Positions 1 through 12,199 are shown, numbered from the stretch's first letter. The stretch: 64,000 nt of DNA from CBDEGR01 sp965237895 (GCA_965237895.1 CBDEGR010000002.1:744001-808000); one strand, 5' to 3'. Notes: generated by a model from the sequence alone, not told the origin. Program-made: numbers and translations.

Positions 1-342
1 TACCGGTAGGCGGGAGAGGGAATCAAATCCCAGTTTTCCGGTGGTCGGGTTCGCCGAATCTCTTGAATTCCCCGGGAGGCGATGCTAACTTCTTAAGGCT
101 CTGTCCGCGGGAAGGGAATCGGCGGAATCATGGAATGACAGCCCCACCCTTCGGTCCCGGCATGCCAACCCAGGCTGTTCCCGCCGGGTTGCCCTCTGTT
201 CCCCCTGCGGGGATGTCTTCTTCGGATGGGCGCGGAAAAGCGCGGAAAAACAACGTCCGGCAACTGCAGGCTGCCCGCTCGGCGTGAATCGTCGAAGCGG
301 TTTCTTTCCAGGTATGCGGAGTGCCGAATCATGAGGTAAGGG
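1..342. other. Upstream region of the TCA cluster, no gene recognised
   Basis: No reading frame here has convincing protein character. The short frame at 63-287 is rich in Gly, Pro and Arg, as random GC-rich DNA gives. A purine-rich stretch (GAGGTAAGGG) lies just before the acnA start and could serve as its ribosome binding site. I see no clear promoter or terminator. Confidence 0.4.
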
Positions 343-3075
<2,733 letters not shown>

Positions 3076-3238
3076 GCCGGCCCCCCCATCGAGTCGATAG
3101 TTTGATGCGACTTTTATTGTGATCGTGGTCTCAATCTCCGGTGTCCCCCGGTCTTGGTCCCACAACCTTGCTGGAATAGAATGAAATTCTCAGGACATGC
3201 GCGCTTTTTCGTGAGTTCCCCTTGAGGTGTTCTTGGCA

Positions 3239-4654
3239 ATGAAATCATTCAATGGTGTTGAGGTTCCTTCCGAAGGCGAGACCATCACTTCCAAAGACGG
3301 AAAACTTGAAGTTCCACCGAACCCGATCGTTCCTTTTATCGAAGGCGACGGCACGGGCCGCGACATCTGGAAAGCCTCGCGCCGGGTCTTTGACGCGGCT
3401 GTCGAGAAGGCTCTCGGTGGAAAGCGCAAGATCGTCTGGTATGAGATCTTCGCCGGGGAGAAGGCGTTCAAGAAGTTCGGCGAGTGGCTCCCGACCGATT
3501 CGGTGGAAGCCATCCGGGAATTCCGCGTCGCCATCAAAGGCCCGCTGACGACGCCCGTGGGCGGCGGCATCCGCAGCCTGAACGTCACGCTGCGCCAAGT
3601 GCTGAACCTCTACGCCTGTGTGCGCCCGGTGAAGTATTACCATGGCGTGCCTTCGCCGGTGAAGGCGCCCGAACGCATGAACGCGGTGATTTTCCGCGAA
3701 AATACCGAGGACGTCTACGCCGGAATTGAGTGGCCCGAAGGGTCTCCCGAGGTGGCCGCGGTCATTGCATTCTTGAATAGTCGTCTCGCTGCCGACGGTT
3801 CTACAAAGAAGATCCGCGCGGATTCGGGAATCGGCATCAAGCCGATGTCAGTGCTGGGAACCAAACGGCTGGTGCGGAAAGGAATTAAATACGCAATCGA
3901 GCGGGGACGGAAGAGCGTCACGCTGGTCCACAAAGGCAACATCATGAAGTTCACCGAGGGCGCGTTCCGGGACTGGGGCTATGAGTTGGCGCGGACCGAG
4001 TTCCGGAGTGAGATGGTCAGCGAGCGCGAGAGCTGGATTCTCGGCAATAAAGAGAAGAACCCGAAGCTGAGCGTCGAGGAGAATGCGGCGATGACCGAGC
4101 CGGGCTTCGCGCACGGCTCAAAAAAGTATCAGGAAGGAATCATTGCGGAAGTAAAAGGCTGCTTGGACGCGATCTGGGCCACGCACGGCGACGGCAAGTG
4201 GAAGCGGAAGATCATGATCAAGGACCGCATTGCCGATTCGATGCTCCAGCAGATTCTAACGCGCGCCGACGAGTATGACGTGGTCTGCACGCCGAACCTG
4301 AACGGCGACTATCTCTCCGACGCCTGCGCGGCGCAGGTAGGCGGACTGGGCCTTGCGCCCGGCGCGAATATCGGCGACGAGCACGGGCTGTTCGAGGCGA
4401 CGCACGGCACCGCGCCCAGGTACGCCGATAAAGACCTGATCAACCCGAGCGCGGTCATCATGGCCGGCGCGCTGATGTTCGAGTTCCTCGGCTGGGTCGA
4501 GGTCCACCACCTGATTGAGAAATCACTGGGCGAGACGATCAAGCAGCGCCGCGTGACCTATGACCTCGAAAGGTTGATGAAGATGGACGGCGTCCCCGAC
4601 GTTCAAAAACTCGGCACCGCGGCTTTCGCCGACGCCATTATCGGAAATATGTAA
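3239..4654 (+). CDS. icd: Isocitrate dehydrogenase, NADP-type
   Basis: Oxidative decarboxylation of isocitrate to 2-oxoglutarate. The substrate-binding region LNVTLRQVLNLYACVRPVKYY and the following FRENTEDVYAGIEW match the E. coli-type homodimeric enzyme. HGTAPRYADKDLINPSA near the C terminus keeps the Tyr that contacts the NADP 2'-phosphate in the E. coli enzyme, which argues for NADP (inference from family knowledge). About 470 residues is somewhat longer than E. coli Icd. I prefer the ATG at 3239 over the in-frame GTG at 3227, because the TTGAGG at 3222-3227 is correctly spaced only for the ATG. It follows acnA by about 160 bp. Confidence 0.95.
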   Translation: MKSFNGVEVPSEGETITSKDGKLEVPPNPIVPFIEGDGTGRDIWKASRRVFDAAVEKALGGKRKIVWYEIFAGEKAFKKFGEWLPTDSVEAIREFRVAIKGPLTTPVGGGIRSLNVTLRQVLNLYACVRPVKYYHGVPSPVKAPERMNAVIFRENTEDVYAGIEWPEGSPEVAAVIAFLNSRLAADGSTKKIRADSGIGIKPMSVLGTKRLVRKGIKYAIERGRKSVTLVHKGNIMKFTEGAFRDWGYELARTEFRSEMVSERESWILGNKEKNPKLSVEENAAMTEPGFAHGSKKYQEGIIAEVKGCLDAIWATHGDGKWKRKIMIKDRIADSMLQQILTRADEYDVVCTPNLNGDYLSDACAAQVGGLGLAPGANIGDEHGLFEATHGTAPRYADKDLINPSAVIMAGALMFEFLGWVEVHHLIEKSLGETIKQRRVTYDLERLMKMDGVPDVQKLGTAAFADAIIGNM

Positions 4655-4693
4655 AACATGGACCGCGTCAAAGCCCGTGCGGCTTAGCCCCCT

Positions 4694-5554
4694 ATGGCAG
4701 TGGCCGAGGACATGGCAACCAAAGAGCAAGTCCAAAGTTGGATTCAATGGTCGCGGTACGATCTGCCTCGAACAGGGGACTACCCGAAGATTAACATCGT
4801 AGAGATTAACAGGGTGACATGTCCGTGGCAGGAGGGAATCTCCGACCTTTTCGAGAGGTCTGACAGAAAATCACAAGGCGAATTGCTTACTTTGTTCGAA
4901 GATCAGCTTTCTCGCGACCCTGGCGACATCAGTAGCAGGCTCACAGCGCTGAGTCTACATTACGCATTATCTCATTACGATTCTATCTTAATTGAAGATC
5001 TCGTTGAGGAACCACGCGTCGACTTTACCAAAAACCTTGGTTATTTTGTGCGCTTGCTGCCAGTCGAGGAGTGCGCGGACTGGCCAACCATTTGTTGGGA
5101 AATATCCAACACATACGCAATTCTGGATTGGGATCGCGCATCGAGGCTATATAAGCACCTAGAAGCTCTCGGCTTAAGGGACGCAGTCAAATTACGGGTG
5201 CTGCGAGGACAATTTAATTTTCTAGTTGTTTATGATTCAGAATTTGATCCCATTGACTGGGAGCCAAAAATCTATGATTCCACAGATGCCGTTCAGGAAT
5301 TTCTTATTATTTTGTGGGGTCTCACCGAGAAGGACAAGAAGGAGTCCAATTTACAAGAGGCAGACCGGGACAGGATATATGACGCAGCAAACGATCTTGA
5401 GAAGGCGTTGAACAAACGCAGCGACTTGTCACCGGCGTACCAGTCTCTGTTAGCGAAGTGCTACTTTGCGAAGCAGGATTTTCATAATGCCGCCAAGAAC
5501 TACCAGCAACTTCTCACAATCCTCAAGAATCACAGCGTATTCGGCCAAAGCTGA
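4694..5554 (+). CDS. TPR-like protein, N-terminal segment ended by an in-frame TGA
   Basis: I recognise no named family for the first 200 residues. The last 60 residues look like a tetratricopeptide pair (PAYQSLLAKCYFAKQDFHNAAKNY). The TGA at 5552-5554 ends this frame, but the same frame continues at 5555 with another TPR-like helix pair (RVYRAVARSYQLAGEAEKAIDV) and stays open to 6448. The two pieces therefore look like one protein of about 584 residues with a nonsense codon. Base composition is visibly more AT-rich than acnA, icd and mdh on either side, which suggests a recent insertion into the TCA cluster. No strong ribosome binding site precedes the ATG at 4694. Confidence 0.6.
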   Translation: MAVAEDMATKEQVQSWIQWSRYDLPRTGDYPKINIVEINRVTCPWQEGISDLFERSDRKSQGELLTLFEDQLSRDPGDISSRLTALSLHYALSHYDSILIEDLVEEPRVDFTKNLGYFVRLLPVEECADWPTICWEISNTYAILDWDRASRLYKHLEALGLRDAVKLRVLRGQFNFLVVYDSEFDPIDWEPKIYDSTDAVQEFLIILWGLTEKDKKESNLQEADRDRIYDAANDLEKALNKRSDLSPAYQSLLAKCYFAKQDFHNAAKNYQQLLTILKNHSVFGQS

Positions 5555-5692
5555 GTCGTCTCTATCCTAAAATCACGAGTCTATAGGGCAGTTGCAAGGA
5601 GCTACCAGCTCGCAGGCGAAGCAGAAAAAGCAATCGATGTACTACACCGATATGCCAATGAGTTTCCCAATGAGAGGGGAATTTACGAGCAG

Positions 5693-6448
5693 TTGGCCAA
5701 GGTCCAAGCTCAAGAAGGACAGTCCTTCGCCGCTTATGACAGCTTGAACAAGGAGTTGGAGCGTAACCCAGCCTTTGATGAGGACTTGGGGATTTCAATG
5801 TCATTAGCCTTGGGAAATTTGGCTCGCCAAGCTGAGCAAATCGCAACAAAGGTGAAGAGCTACCTGAGGTCAAATCCCGTACGCTTTGAGGCGATAGATT
5901 CTCTTCTGAAGGTGTATTGGTCTTCGCTCGTTAATTTGGACAAGCCAGCACGGGAAGACTGGATTGGCGGCAGCCACTTGATGTTGTCTCTACCCGCAGA
6001 TTCACAACTCCGCAGGGTTCAAGCGGAGGCGGCAGCGAACATGTTTGCCAAGGCGGTCGAGCTCGAACTCAAGTCAAAGGTGTTCGAGAAATTTCGGGAT
6101 TACGTCTCACAGCCCCCTGATTTACGTTCACTAGCCAAACAGGAGGGTTCTCTTCCTGACTGTAAGCTGTTCTGTCAGTTCCTTTTCAAGAAAATCCCAA
6201 TTACCCTCGGCCAAATGCACTATGTCCTTAAGGACTGCGAAAACTCTAAGCGAGGTATATTGATACAATTCAATCGATGGGTTCAAAAAAGGCAATCTCC
6301 GCTTCTAAAAAACCTCTGGTTGTTAGGGAAAATCTGCGACATTCGCAGACCTGCTGCGCATGAGAGTATTTCGATAGAAGATGCCGAAAGAATGCATGGG
6401 TTATGTCGGGGTCTCCTCCAGGAGTTATTGCCTATGTCCACACCCTAA
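5693..6448 (+). CDS. TPR-like protein, C-terminal segment with HEPN-like end
   Basis: In-frame continuation of the segment at 4694-5554; the open frame actually starts at 5555, directly after the TGA, and 5693 is only the first ATG. The C-terminal 70 residues are helical and contain KICDIRRPAAHESISIEDAER, with an R-x4-H pattern (Arg at 6344, His at 6359) followed by a helix starting with acidic residues. That arrangement is typical of HEPN-type domains, many of which are RNases or nucleotidyltransferase partners. The HEPN call is pattern-based and untested. No toxin-antitoxin or other defence partner is seen nearby. A TPR-HEPN architecture would be compatible with a stress or defence role, but function is unknown. 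Confidence 0.5.
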   Translation: MAKVQAQEGQSFAAYDSLNKELERNPAFDEDLGISMSLALGNLARQAEQIATKVKSYLRSNPVRFEAIDSLLKVYWSSLVNLDKPAREDWIGGSHLMLSLPADSQLRRVQAEAAANMFAKAVELELKSKVFEKFRDYVSQPPDLRSLAKQEGSLPDCKLFCQFLFKKIPITLGQMHYVLKDCENSKRGILIQFNRWVQKRQSPLLKNLWLLGKICDIRRPAAHESISIEDAERMHGLCRGLLQELLPMSTP

Positions 6449-6495
6449 AACAAAGTGACAGAGCTTAGAAAATCTACCAAAAAGGAAATTTCACG

Positions 6496-7422
6496 ATGCG
6501 AAAAAAAGTGACTGTTGTGGGAGCCGGCAACGTCGGCGCGACCGTTGCGCACCGGCTGGCCGACAAACAATTGGCCGACGTCGTGCTGATCGACATTATC
6601 GAAGGCGTGCCGCAAGGGAAAGGATTGGACCTGCTGGAGGCCGGACCGGTCGAAGGGTATGACGTGCGGGTGACCGGCACGAACGACTATAAGGACACCG
6701 CCGATTCCGACATCGTGGTGATCACCGCCGGATTCCCCCGCAAGCCGAGCATGAGCCGCGACGACCTGCTGAAGAAAAACTTCGAGATCGTCAAGGCCAC
6801 CGTCGAGCCGGTGAAAAAATATTCGCCGAAGGCGATCCTGATCGTGGTCACCAATCCGCTGGACGCCATGGTGCAGGCCGCCTACAAGCTGAGCGGCTTC
6901 CCGAAGAACCGCGTCATCGGCATGGCCGGCATTCTCGACACGGCCCGTTACCGCAGTTTCCTGGCCGAGGCGCTCAACGTGAGCGTGCAGAATATCTCCG
7001 GCTTCGTGCTGGGCGGCCACGGCGACACCATGGTTCCCGTGCCGCGCTACACGAGTGTGGCGGGCATTCCGGTTACCGATTTGATTGCGAAGGACAAGCT
7101 CGACGCCATCATCGACCGCACGCGAAACGGAGGGGGCGAAATCGTCAAGCTGCTCAAGGCGGGCAGCGCCTTCTATGCGCCTTCGGCCGCAGTGGTCGAG
7201 ATGGTCGATGCCATCTTCCACGACCGGAAAAAGATCCTTCCCTGTGCCGCGTACCTTGAAGGCGAGTATGGTATCCAGGGTCTCTACGTGGGCGTGCCGG
7301 TGAAACTCGGCGCGAACGGCATTGAGGAGATCGTCGAATTGAAATTGACGGCGGAGGAGAAGGCCGGCCTCGATAAATCCGCCGCCGCCGTCCGCGAGCT
7401 TGTCAGCGTCATCGGCGTCTAG
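6496..7422 (+). CDS. mdh: Malate dehydrogenase (LDH-like)
   Basis: NAD-dependent interconversion of malate and oxaloacetate. The N terminus has the Rossmann GAGNVGATVAHRLAD motif with an acidic residue after the second strand (VLIDI). The substrate loop is AGFPRKPSMSRDDLL, whose Arg is the malate-selective residue of the LDH-like MDH group. TNPLDAM and the catalytic His175 in LGGHGDTMVP are present. The 308-residue length is typical. An AAAGGA site sits 9-14 bases before the ATG. It completes the acnA-icd-mdh group; its normal GC-rich composition contrasts with the gene just upstream. Confidence 0.96.
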   Translation: MRKKVTVVGAGNVGATVAHRLADKQLADVVLIDIIEGVPQGKGLDLLEAGPVEGYDVRVTGTNDYKDTADSDIVVITAGFPRKPSMSRDDLLKKNFEIVKATVEPVKKYSPKAILIVVTNPLDAMVQAAYKLSGFPKNRVIGMAGILDTARYRSFLAEALNVSVQNISGFVLGGHGDTMVPVPRYTSVAGIPVTDLIAKDKLDAIIDRTRNGGGEIVKLLKAGSAFYAPSAAVVEMVDAIFHDRKKILPCAAYLEGEYGIQGLYVGVPVKLGANGIEEIVELKLTAEEKAGLDKSAAAVRELVSVIGV

Positions 7423-7529
7423 GCGCGCCTGCTCTTTTCCCGCCGCCCCGCGGAGGAAACGAAACTCCGTTTTACCTTTCAAAAGAGGGCGCCAATTTTC
7501 GCGGAAGCGGAGAAGGGAAACGGAGCGGG

Positions 7530-8978
7530 TCAGTCGATATAGCCAAGAGACCGCAGGACTTCGATATCTTTCTTTTTCATTTTGGTGGGTTTATGTACGT
7601 GGCGGTTGGTGGACTCGAACCAGAGTTTTAGACCGTTGATACTGCTTTTGTACTGGCCGTTGGGCTTGCCGGCAAAGATGGGTTTCATCTCCTTGCGGTC
7701 CAGCCGGAGGTTGTACTCTTCGATCTTGTTTCGTGCGGGAGTCCAGATGATCTTCCGGTCACTGCGGATGTGGCCTATTTTCAGAGGCAGGTGCTTTTCG
7801 GAGGAGGAGTACCAGAGCCAGCGAAGCCACTTCGGCGCAATTCCGGGCTTTCCCGAAAACGTGACGATGTAGGTATCGCGGGCGGGCGGCGGTGAGCTGT
7901 TGAGGTAAGAACGCAGCGACCTTCCTTGCAACGGGAAAGGCGGTTTGATTCCCACCAGATCGAGAATCGTCGGCATTACGTCTACCAAAGATACCCTCTC
8001 GTTCACGATTTGCCCGGCGGCCACCGCGGGCGGGTAGGAGAGAATCAACGGTATTTGGGAGATGTATTCGTAGATATGATTTCCGTGGCCGACGTAGCCT
8101 TTCTCTCCCAGGCTCTCACCGTGGTCGGCCATGACGATCACCACGGTTGAGTCGCGCAGGCCGAGCTTTTCAAGCTCATCGAGCAGAAGACCCACATGGT
8201 GGTCGGTATGGGCGATTTCGCTGTCGTAGCTCCGGATGCGGGTCGCCATCTCCTTATTCAAGGCGGTTGTCTTCAGCGTACCGGAGGGGTTCAGAGGATG
8301 ATCGGCGTACTTTTCCTTAAGTTCGTAAGGCGAGTGCGGGTCAAAGAAGTGGACCCAGAGGAAGAACGGGCGCTTCTTTTTCATCCGCGACTTCATCTGC
8401 AGCCAATGGATGGCCTTCGGGGTTACATCTTCGGCCGGGCGGTACGAACTGATCAATTGAAACGTTTTGGTGAATTTCTCGTTATAGACATCAAAGCCGC
8501 GGCGCAGATGGGTCAGGCGATCCTTGAGCGGCCAGGCGCTGACGAAGGCGCCCGTACGGTATCCGTTCCTTTTGAGAATTCGCTGCAGCGGCAGCACGCG
8601 GGGGTCGTTGGCCATCGGCTGGCCGTTGACCCGGGCGCCGGTCTCCTGCGGGTAGCGGCCCGTGAGGAGGCTGGCGTGCGCCGGCCCGGTTTGCGGAACC
8701 GTCGTATAGGCGCGGTCGAAGCGGGCCCCTTGGCTTGCAAACCGATCAATCCGGGGTGAAGTAATTTTATGGTATCCGTAGCAAGAGAGGTGGTTGGCGC
8801 GGAGTGTGTCTATGGTGATCAGCAAAACGTTCGGGCGAAGCACGGGTTGCTTGGCGCCCGAGGTTTTCCTGGCAACAGCCGGTTTCTTGGCCACAGACGC
8901 GACCGCCGGCCCGAGGATAACCCCCAACGCCAACATCAAGAGCAGAAACCGTTCTTTGAAGTTTACTGCTGAATGCAT
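7530..8978 (-). CDS. Secreted sulfatase-superfamily hydrolase lacking the formylglycine site
   Basis: Alkaline-phosphatase-superfamily enzyme of the sulfatase branch. A hydrophobic signal peptide (FLLLMLALGVILGPAVASVA) follows the ATG chosen at 8978; the frame stays open 12 codons further upstream. The metal-binding start NVLLITIDTLRANHLSCYGYH and the later VIVMADHGESLGEKGYVGHGN are clear. The position of the formylglycine Cys/Ser in C/S-x-P-x-R is occupied by Thr in TGPAHASLLTG. This is therefore not a classical FGly sulfatase. Many sulfatase-like proteins with T-x-P-[SA]-H exist and may use Thr as nucleophile, like phosphotransferases. Substrate unknown. It lies convergent to mdh. Confidence 0.85.
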   Translation of the reverse strand: MHSAVNFKERFLLLMLALGVILGPAVASVAKKPAVARKTSGAKQPVLRPNVLLITIDTLRANHLSCYGYHKITSPRIDRFASQGARFDRAYTTVPQTGPAHASLLTGRYPQETGARVNGQPMANDPRVLPLQRILKRNGYRTGAFVSAWPLKDRLTHLRRGFDVYNEKFTKTFQLISSYRPAEDVTPKAIHWLQMKSRMKKKRPFFLWVHFFDPHSPYELKEKYADHPLNPSGTLKTTALNKEMATRIRSYDSEIAHTDHHVGLLLDELEKLGLRDSTVVIVMADHGESLGEKGYVGHGNHIYEYISQIPLILSYPPAVAAGQIVNERVSLVDVMPTILDLVGIKPPFPLQGRSLRSYLNSSPPPARDTYIVTFSGKPGIAPKWLRWLWYSSSEKHLPLKIGHIRSDRKIIWTPARNKIEEYNLRLDRKEMKPIFAGKPNGQYKSSINGLKLWFESTNRHVHKPTKMKKKDIEVLRSLGYID

Positions 8979-9014
8979 GAGGCAATAAATAGCACTTTTC
9001 CACCCTTCAGTCAA

Positions 9015-9548
9015 ACGCCGACTCCATATGGCGTAGCGAGCTTAGGGGAATTTATCCTAACATTTTCAAGACTCTCTTTCCGTCCTTGAGACGGGGGAAA
9101 TAAATTTACGGCCGCAAGCGGCAACACCGCCCGGCCGGCGGACCTACTGCGGTGGCCGCGGCCACTGCCGCCTGCGTCGTATTTGTTTACGACCGTCCCC
9201 TTAGAGTCGTCTTCGGTTTATTGGCGGTGGCGGCCTATGCGGGTCAGGACAGGCTGGGCGGTGGGAACGACAGGTATCGATTCGCCGTTGAGATCATCGG
9301 TGCGCTGGCGATGAGTTCTACGGCCGCCGCCGTCGCCTTTCTTCCTTTCACCCTCTGCGTGCTGGGGTGGCTGGTCGCCCCGCCGAGGGCTTTAAAAGTT
9401 CGGCGGCTGGGTTCTGCTTCTTCGGTCCGAGGAGCTGCCGGACTTGACTTCCAAGTAATCCTACTTCGCCGGAAAAATTTCCCCCGTTCGGGTAAATTAT
9501 TAGTAAGGTAGTTCGTCGAGCAGGTAAACTTCACGGGTTCCGGGCTTC
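9015..9548. other. Gene-poor stretch with one doubtful hydrophobic frame
   Basis: A plus-strand frame at 9152-9511 would give 119 residues with two hydrophobic stretches (RVVFGLLAVAAYAG and AAAVAFLPFTLCVLGWLVA). It lacks a ribosome binding site and its last 40 residues look random. It could be a remnant of a membrane protein or noise. The region must also hold the promoters of the divergent sulfatase and PhoD-like genes, but I cannot point to convincing -35/-10 boxes. Confidence 0.3.
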
Positions 9549-9653
9549 ATGGATTCCGGGCGATGCGGCGGGGAGCTGTTTGCGCGGTCCGGCCCGACGC
9601 GCGGCGGTGATCTCGCCGGAGAAGCGGAGGTAATCACGGGGATAAATAAAAGA

Positions 9654-11456
9654 GTGCGTCGGAAATATTACGTTGCCGTACTGAGTCTTGGTGCGGCGCT
9701 CGCAGGCGTTGCGAGTCCCGGCCCCGCCGAAGACTCTTCTTCGCCGGCCCAGCCGGTCTTTCCTCACGCCGCCCCGGGCGCGAAAGTAGGGGAAGTCACT
9801 TCCGAGGCCGCAATCATTCATAGTTATCTGTTAACCCGTTCCCCGGAACCCTTGTTGCAACAACCCTACGTCGAGCGGAAGTACGTAGGGATGCGCGGCG
9901 AGGTGGCGGTGGAGTACACCTCATCGGAGGCGAGTGAATTTGAGAGCCGGAGTTTACCCTTTTCTCCGGAAAATTTTCGCCGTTATCGTGCCGGCCTGCA
10001 GAACCGCCGCTTTACTCGGTGGTGGAAGGTTCCTCAGAATCACACCCTCACTTTAAATTCTCACGACCTGGCCTCAGTGGAGCGTCTGCGGGAAGCGAAG
10101 GCCGGCGATTACTCCGTCCGAATCCGCCTTGAGGGTCTCGAAGCGGCGACCCGATACCGTTTTCGATTGTGGGTGCGGGCGGGGGAGAACGCGCAGGTGC
10201 GGTCCGGGGCGGTGCAGGAATTTTCCACGGCTCCCGCTGCCGACGACCCCGCCGACGTCGGCTTTCTTGCCGTCACCTGTTTTAATTACGGCAAGATGAA
10301 GGACGTGCGGGATGGCAAGTGGCCGGTCGAGGGGTTTCGCCTTTTTCGGGCGATCCTGGACCGGGTCAAGGCCGGAAAGCTTTCCTTCGATTTTGCCGTC
10401 TTCAACGGGGACACCGTTTACCTTGACAAGCAGGGCCGGAACTACCGTAAGGGACGAGCCCGGCAGCCGGACCAGATGCGAGACCGGTATTTCGATTCCT
10501 ACTTAACGCCTCTCGCCCGCGAATTTTTCGCTCGTTTCCCGGCCTACTTCCAGAAGGACGACCACGACTGGCGGTTCAACGACGCCGACCCGATCTTCAA
10601 CCCACGAGCCCATGCCGGGAAAAAGATCGTCTCCGTCGGCAAGTACTATCGCGGTGAGCCGTCCGGTTGGCTGGGCAAGATGATCTTCGAGGAGATGCAT
10701 CCGGTCGAGCGCGGCGCGGACCACCCCCCGTATCGAACCTTCCGATGGGGGAAGGGCCTTCAGATCTGGATCCTCGAATCGCGCGAATGCCGCCACCCGA
10801 ACGCGCGCCGGTTGCGGCGGTACGATATTCCGGGACTCCGGTTGCCGGACGCCTCCACCGGAAACTCTTACCTCTATTATCCGGATTACTGCGGCGAGGC
10901 CGGCGTAGAGGACCTGTGGGGTAAAAAGCAGATTGCTTGGCTGCTCAGGACCTTGAAGGAGAGCGATGCCTACTTCAAAATAATCGTTTCGCCCACGCCC
11001 GTCTTGGGGCCGGACCAGAAGATCTATCCTCAGTTCGCCGCCAATCCTTTCCGCCGCAAGCAGGATAACCACGTCGTGCGTTTCCGTGAGGAATTCGGCC
11101 GGCTCCTTGATGCGCTCGAGCGGGAGAAGTTGCGGAACGTCTACTTTGTCTCCGGCGACCGTCATTTCATCTGGCACAGCCGCTACCGGCGCACGGAGGG
11201 GGACTTTGCGTTGGAGGAGTTCGGCAGCGGCCCGTTCGCCGACGACATTCACGCTTCCGGGAAGTTGCTCTATAAGGACGAGCAGGGAACCGGCGAAGTG
11301 GTGAAAAAGCTCAACAACCCCGGATTTCTTCACGTGCAGGTGAAAAACGTTGCCCTCCAGCCCCGCCTGGTGGTCGAATGGTACGCGGTGAAGGATTGGG
11401 AAGCGCCGTCGATCCGGCTCTGGGGGCATCGGTTCGAGGCGCCCTATCTGCCTTAA
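9654..11456 (+). CDS. PhoD-like secreted metallophosphatase
   Basis: Calcineurin-like phosphoesterase of the PhoD/alkaline phosphatase D group. After a signal peptide (YYVAVLSLGAALAGVASPGPA) there is a fibronectin-like N-terminal domain ending near RFRLWVRAGENAQVRSGAVQ. The catalytic domain follows with metal-ligand motifs FNGDTVY, KDDHDWRFNDADP and VSGDRHFIWHS. I prefer the GTG at 9654, which places the signal peptide at the N terminus with GGAGG/GGGG stretches upstream; the frame is open back to an ATG at 9549. Probable role is extracytoplasmic phosphate-ester or phospholipid hydrolysis. No pho-type regulator is nearby. Confidence 0.85.
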   Translation: MRRKYYVAVLSLGAALAGVASPGPAEDSSSPAQPVFPHAAPGAKVGEVTSEAAIIHSYLLTRSPEPLLQQPYVERKYVGMRGEVAVEYTSSEASEFESRSLPFSPENFRRYRAGLQNRRFTRWWKVPQNHTLTLNSHDLASVERLREAKAGDYSVRIRLEGLEAATRYRFRLWVRAGENAQVRSGAVQEFSTAPAADDPADVGFLAVTCFNYGKMKDVRDGKWPVEGFRLFRAILDRVKAGKLSFDFAVFNGDTVYLDKQGRNYRKGRARQPDQMRDRYFDSYLTPLAREFFARFPAYFQKDDHDWRFNDADPIFNPRAHAGKKIVSVGKYYRGEPSGWLGKMIFEEMHPVERGADHPPYRTFRWGKGLQIWILESRECRHPNARRLRRYDIPGLRLPDASTGNSYLYYPDYCGEAGVEDLWGKKQIAWLLRTLKESDAYFKIIVSPTPVLGPDQKIYPQFAANPFRRKQDNHVVRFREEFGRLLDALEREKLRNVYFVSGDRHFIWHSRYRRTEGDFALEEFGSGPFADDIHASGKLLYKDEQGTGEVVKKLNNPGFLHVQVKNVALQPRLVVEWYAVKDWEAPSIRLWGHRFEAPYLP

Positions 11457-11644
11457 GTCCGAAGCCCCCGCGGCGGCGGGGCTGGGCAAAAATTCATTGG
11501 CACTTTTTTCAATGTTCTGTTACGTTACGTTTCCTGAACGTTTATGTTGGAAAGTGCGCCGAAAAAAACCTTCCCTTCGAAGTCCAAATCGAAGTTGACG
11601 GCCACGACAAGTCGTCCGAACCGGCGCCGGAGTGATAGGTTCGA

Positions 11645-12199
11645 ATGTTTGTCGCCAAGAAAATTTTCCTGACCAAAGGTGTGGGCCAAAGCCGCGAGAA
11701 ACTCAGTTCCTTTGAATTGGCGCTGCGCTCGGCGGGAATCGCCGCCTACAATCTTGTCCGCGTCTCCAGCATCTTTCCGCCCCGCTGCCGGCTGATCGGC
11801 CGCACGCAGGGAATGAAGATGTTGAAGCCCGGGCAGGTGGTCTTTTGCGTGATGAGCGAGAACGCCACGCGCGAGCCGCACCGCCTGATGGCCGCCTCGA
11901 TCGGCCTGGCCCTCCCGGCCGATAAGAACATGTACGGGTATCTCTCCGAGCACCACTCCTTCGGCCAAAACGAGGAAGTAGCCGGCGAGTATGCCGAAGA
12001 GCTGGCCGCCGAGATGCTCGCCACCACCCTCAACGTCGAGTTCGACCCGGAGCATAGCTGGGACGAAAAGAAAGAGATCTACCGCATTTCCAACCGCATC
12101 GTCCGCACGATGGAGGTCACACAGTCGGCGATTGGAGATAAAAAAGGCCTATGGACCACCGTCCTGGCCGCCGCCATCATGCTGGGGAGTGAAGATTGA
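11645..12199 (+). CDS. pdaD: Pyruvoyl-dependent arginine decarboxylase
   Basis: Converts arginine to agmatine. The 184-residue length and the self-cleavage motif RVSSIFPP match the PdaD family; chain cleavage would fall between Ser41 and Ser42 and turn Ser42 into the pyruvoyl group, as in the Methanocaldococcus jannaschii enzyme (family knowledge). The conserved GQVVFCVMSENATREPHRL and the late ISNRIVRTMEVTQS are also present. The gene ends inside the first copy of a 19-bp tandem repeat. A deoxyhypusine-synthase-like enzyme and an agmatinase follow directly, so this is the first step of a three-gene polyamine operon. An upstream GGAG at about 11630 is a possible ribosome binding site. Confidence 0.93.
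   Translation: MFVAKKIFLTKGVGQSREKLSSFELALRSAGIAAYNLVRVSSIFPPRCRLIGRTQGMKMLKPGQVVFCVMSENATREPHRLMAASIGLALPADKNMYGYLSEHHSFGQNEEVAGEYAEELAAEMLATTLNVEFDPEHSWDEKKEIYRISNRIVRTMEVTQSAIGDKKGLWTTVLAAAIMLGSED

Noticed and set aside
6445..7482. 345-codon minus-strand frame opposite mdh
   Set aside because: mdh on the plus strand has all catalytic motifs; the reverse frame is an antisense shadow.
9152..9511. Hydrophobic 119-codon frame as a membrane protein
   Set aside because: No ribosome binding site, a random-looking C-terminal third and no recognisable family; kept only as a note on the gap.
10503..11489. 328-codon minus-strand frame opposite the PhoD-like gene
   Set aside because: Shadow of a well-supported metallophosphatase; no motif of its own.
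11457..11500. GC-rich inverted repeat after the PhoD-like gene as a terminator
   Set aside because: A 6-bp AGCCCC/GGGGCT stem is possible but is followed by an A run, not T, on the coding strand.
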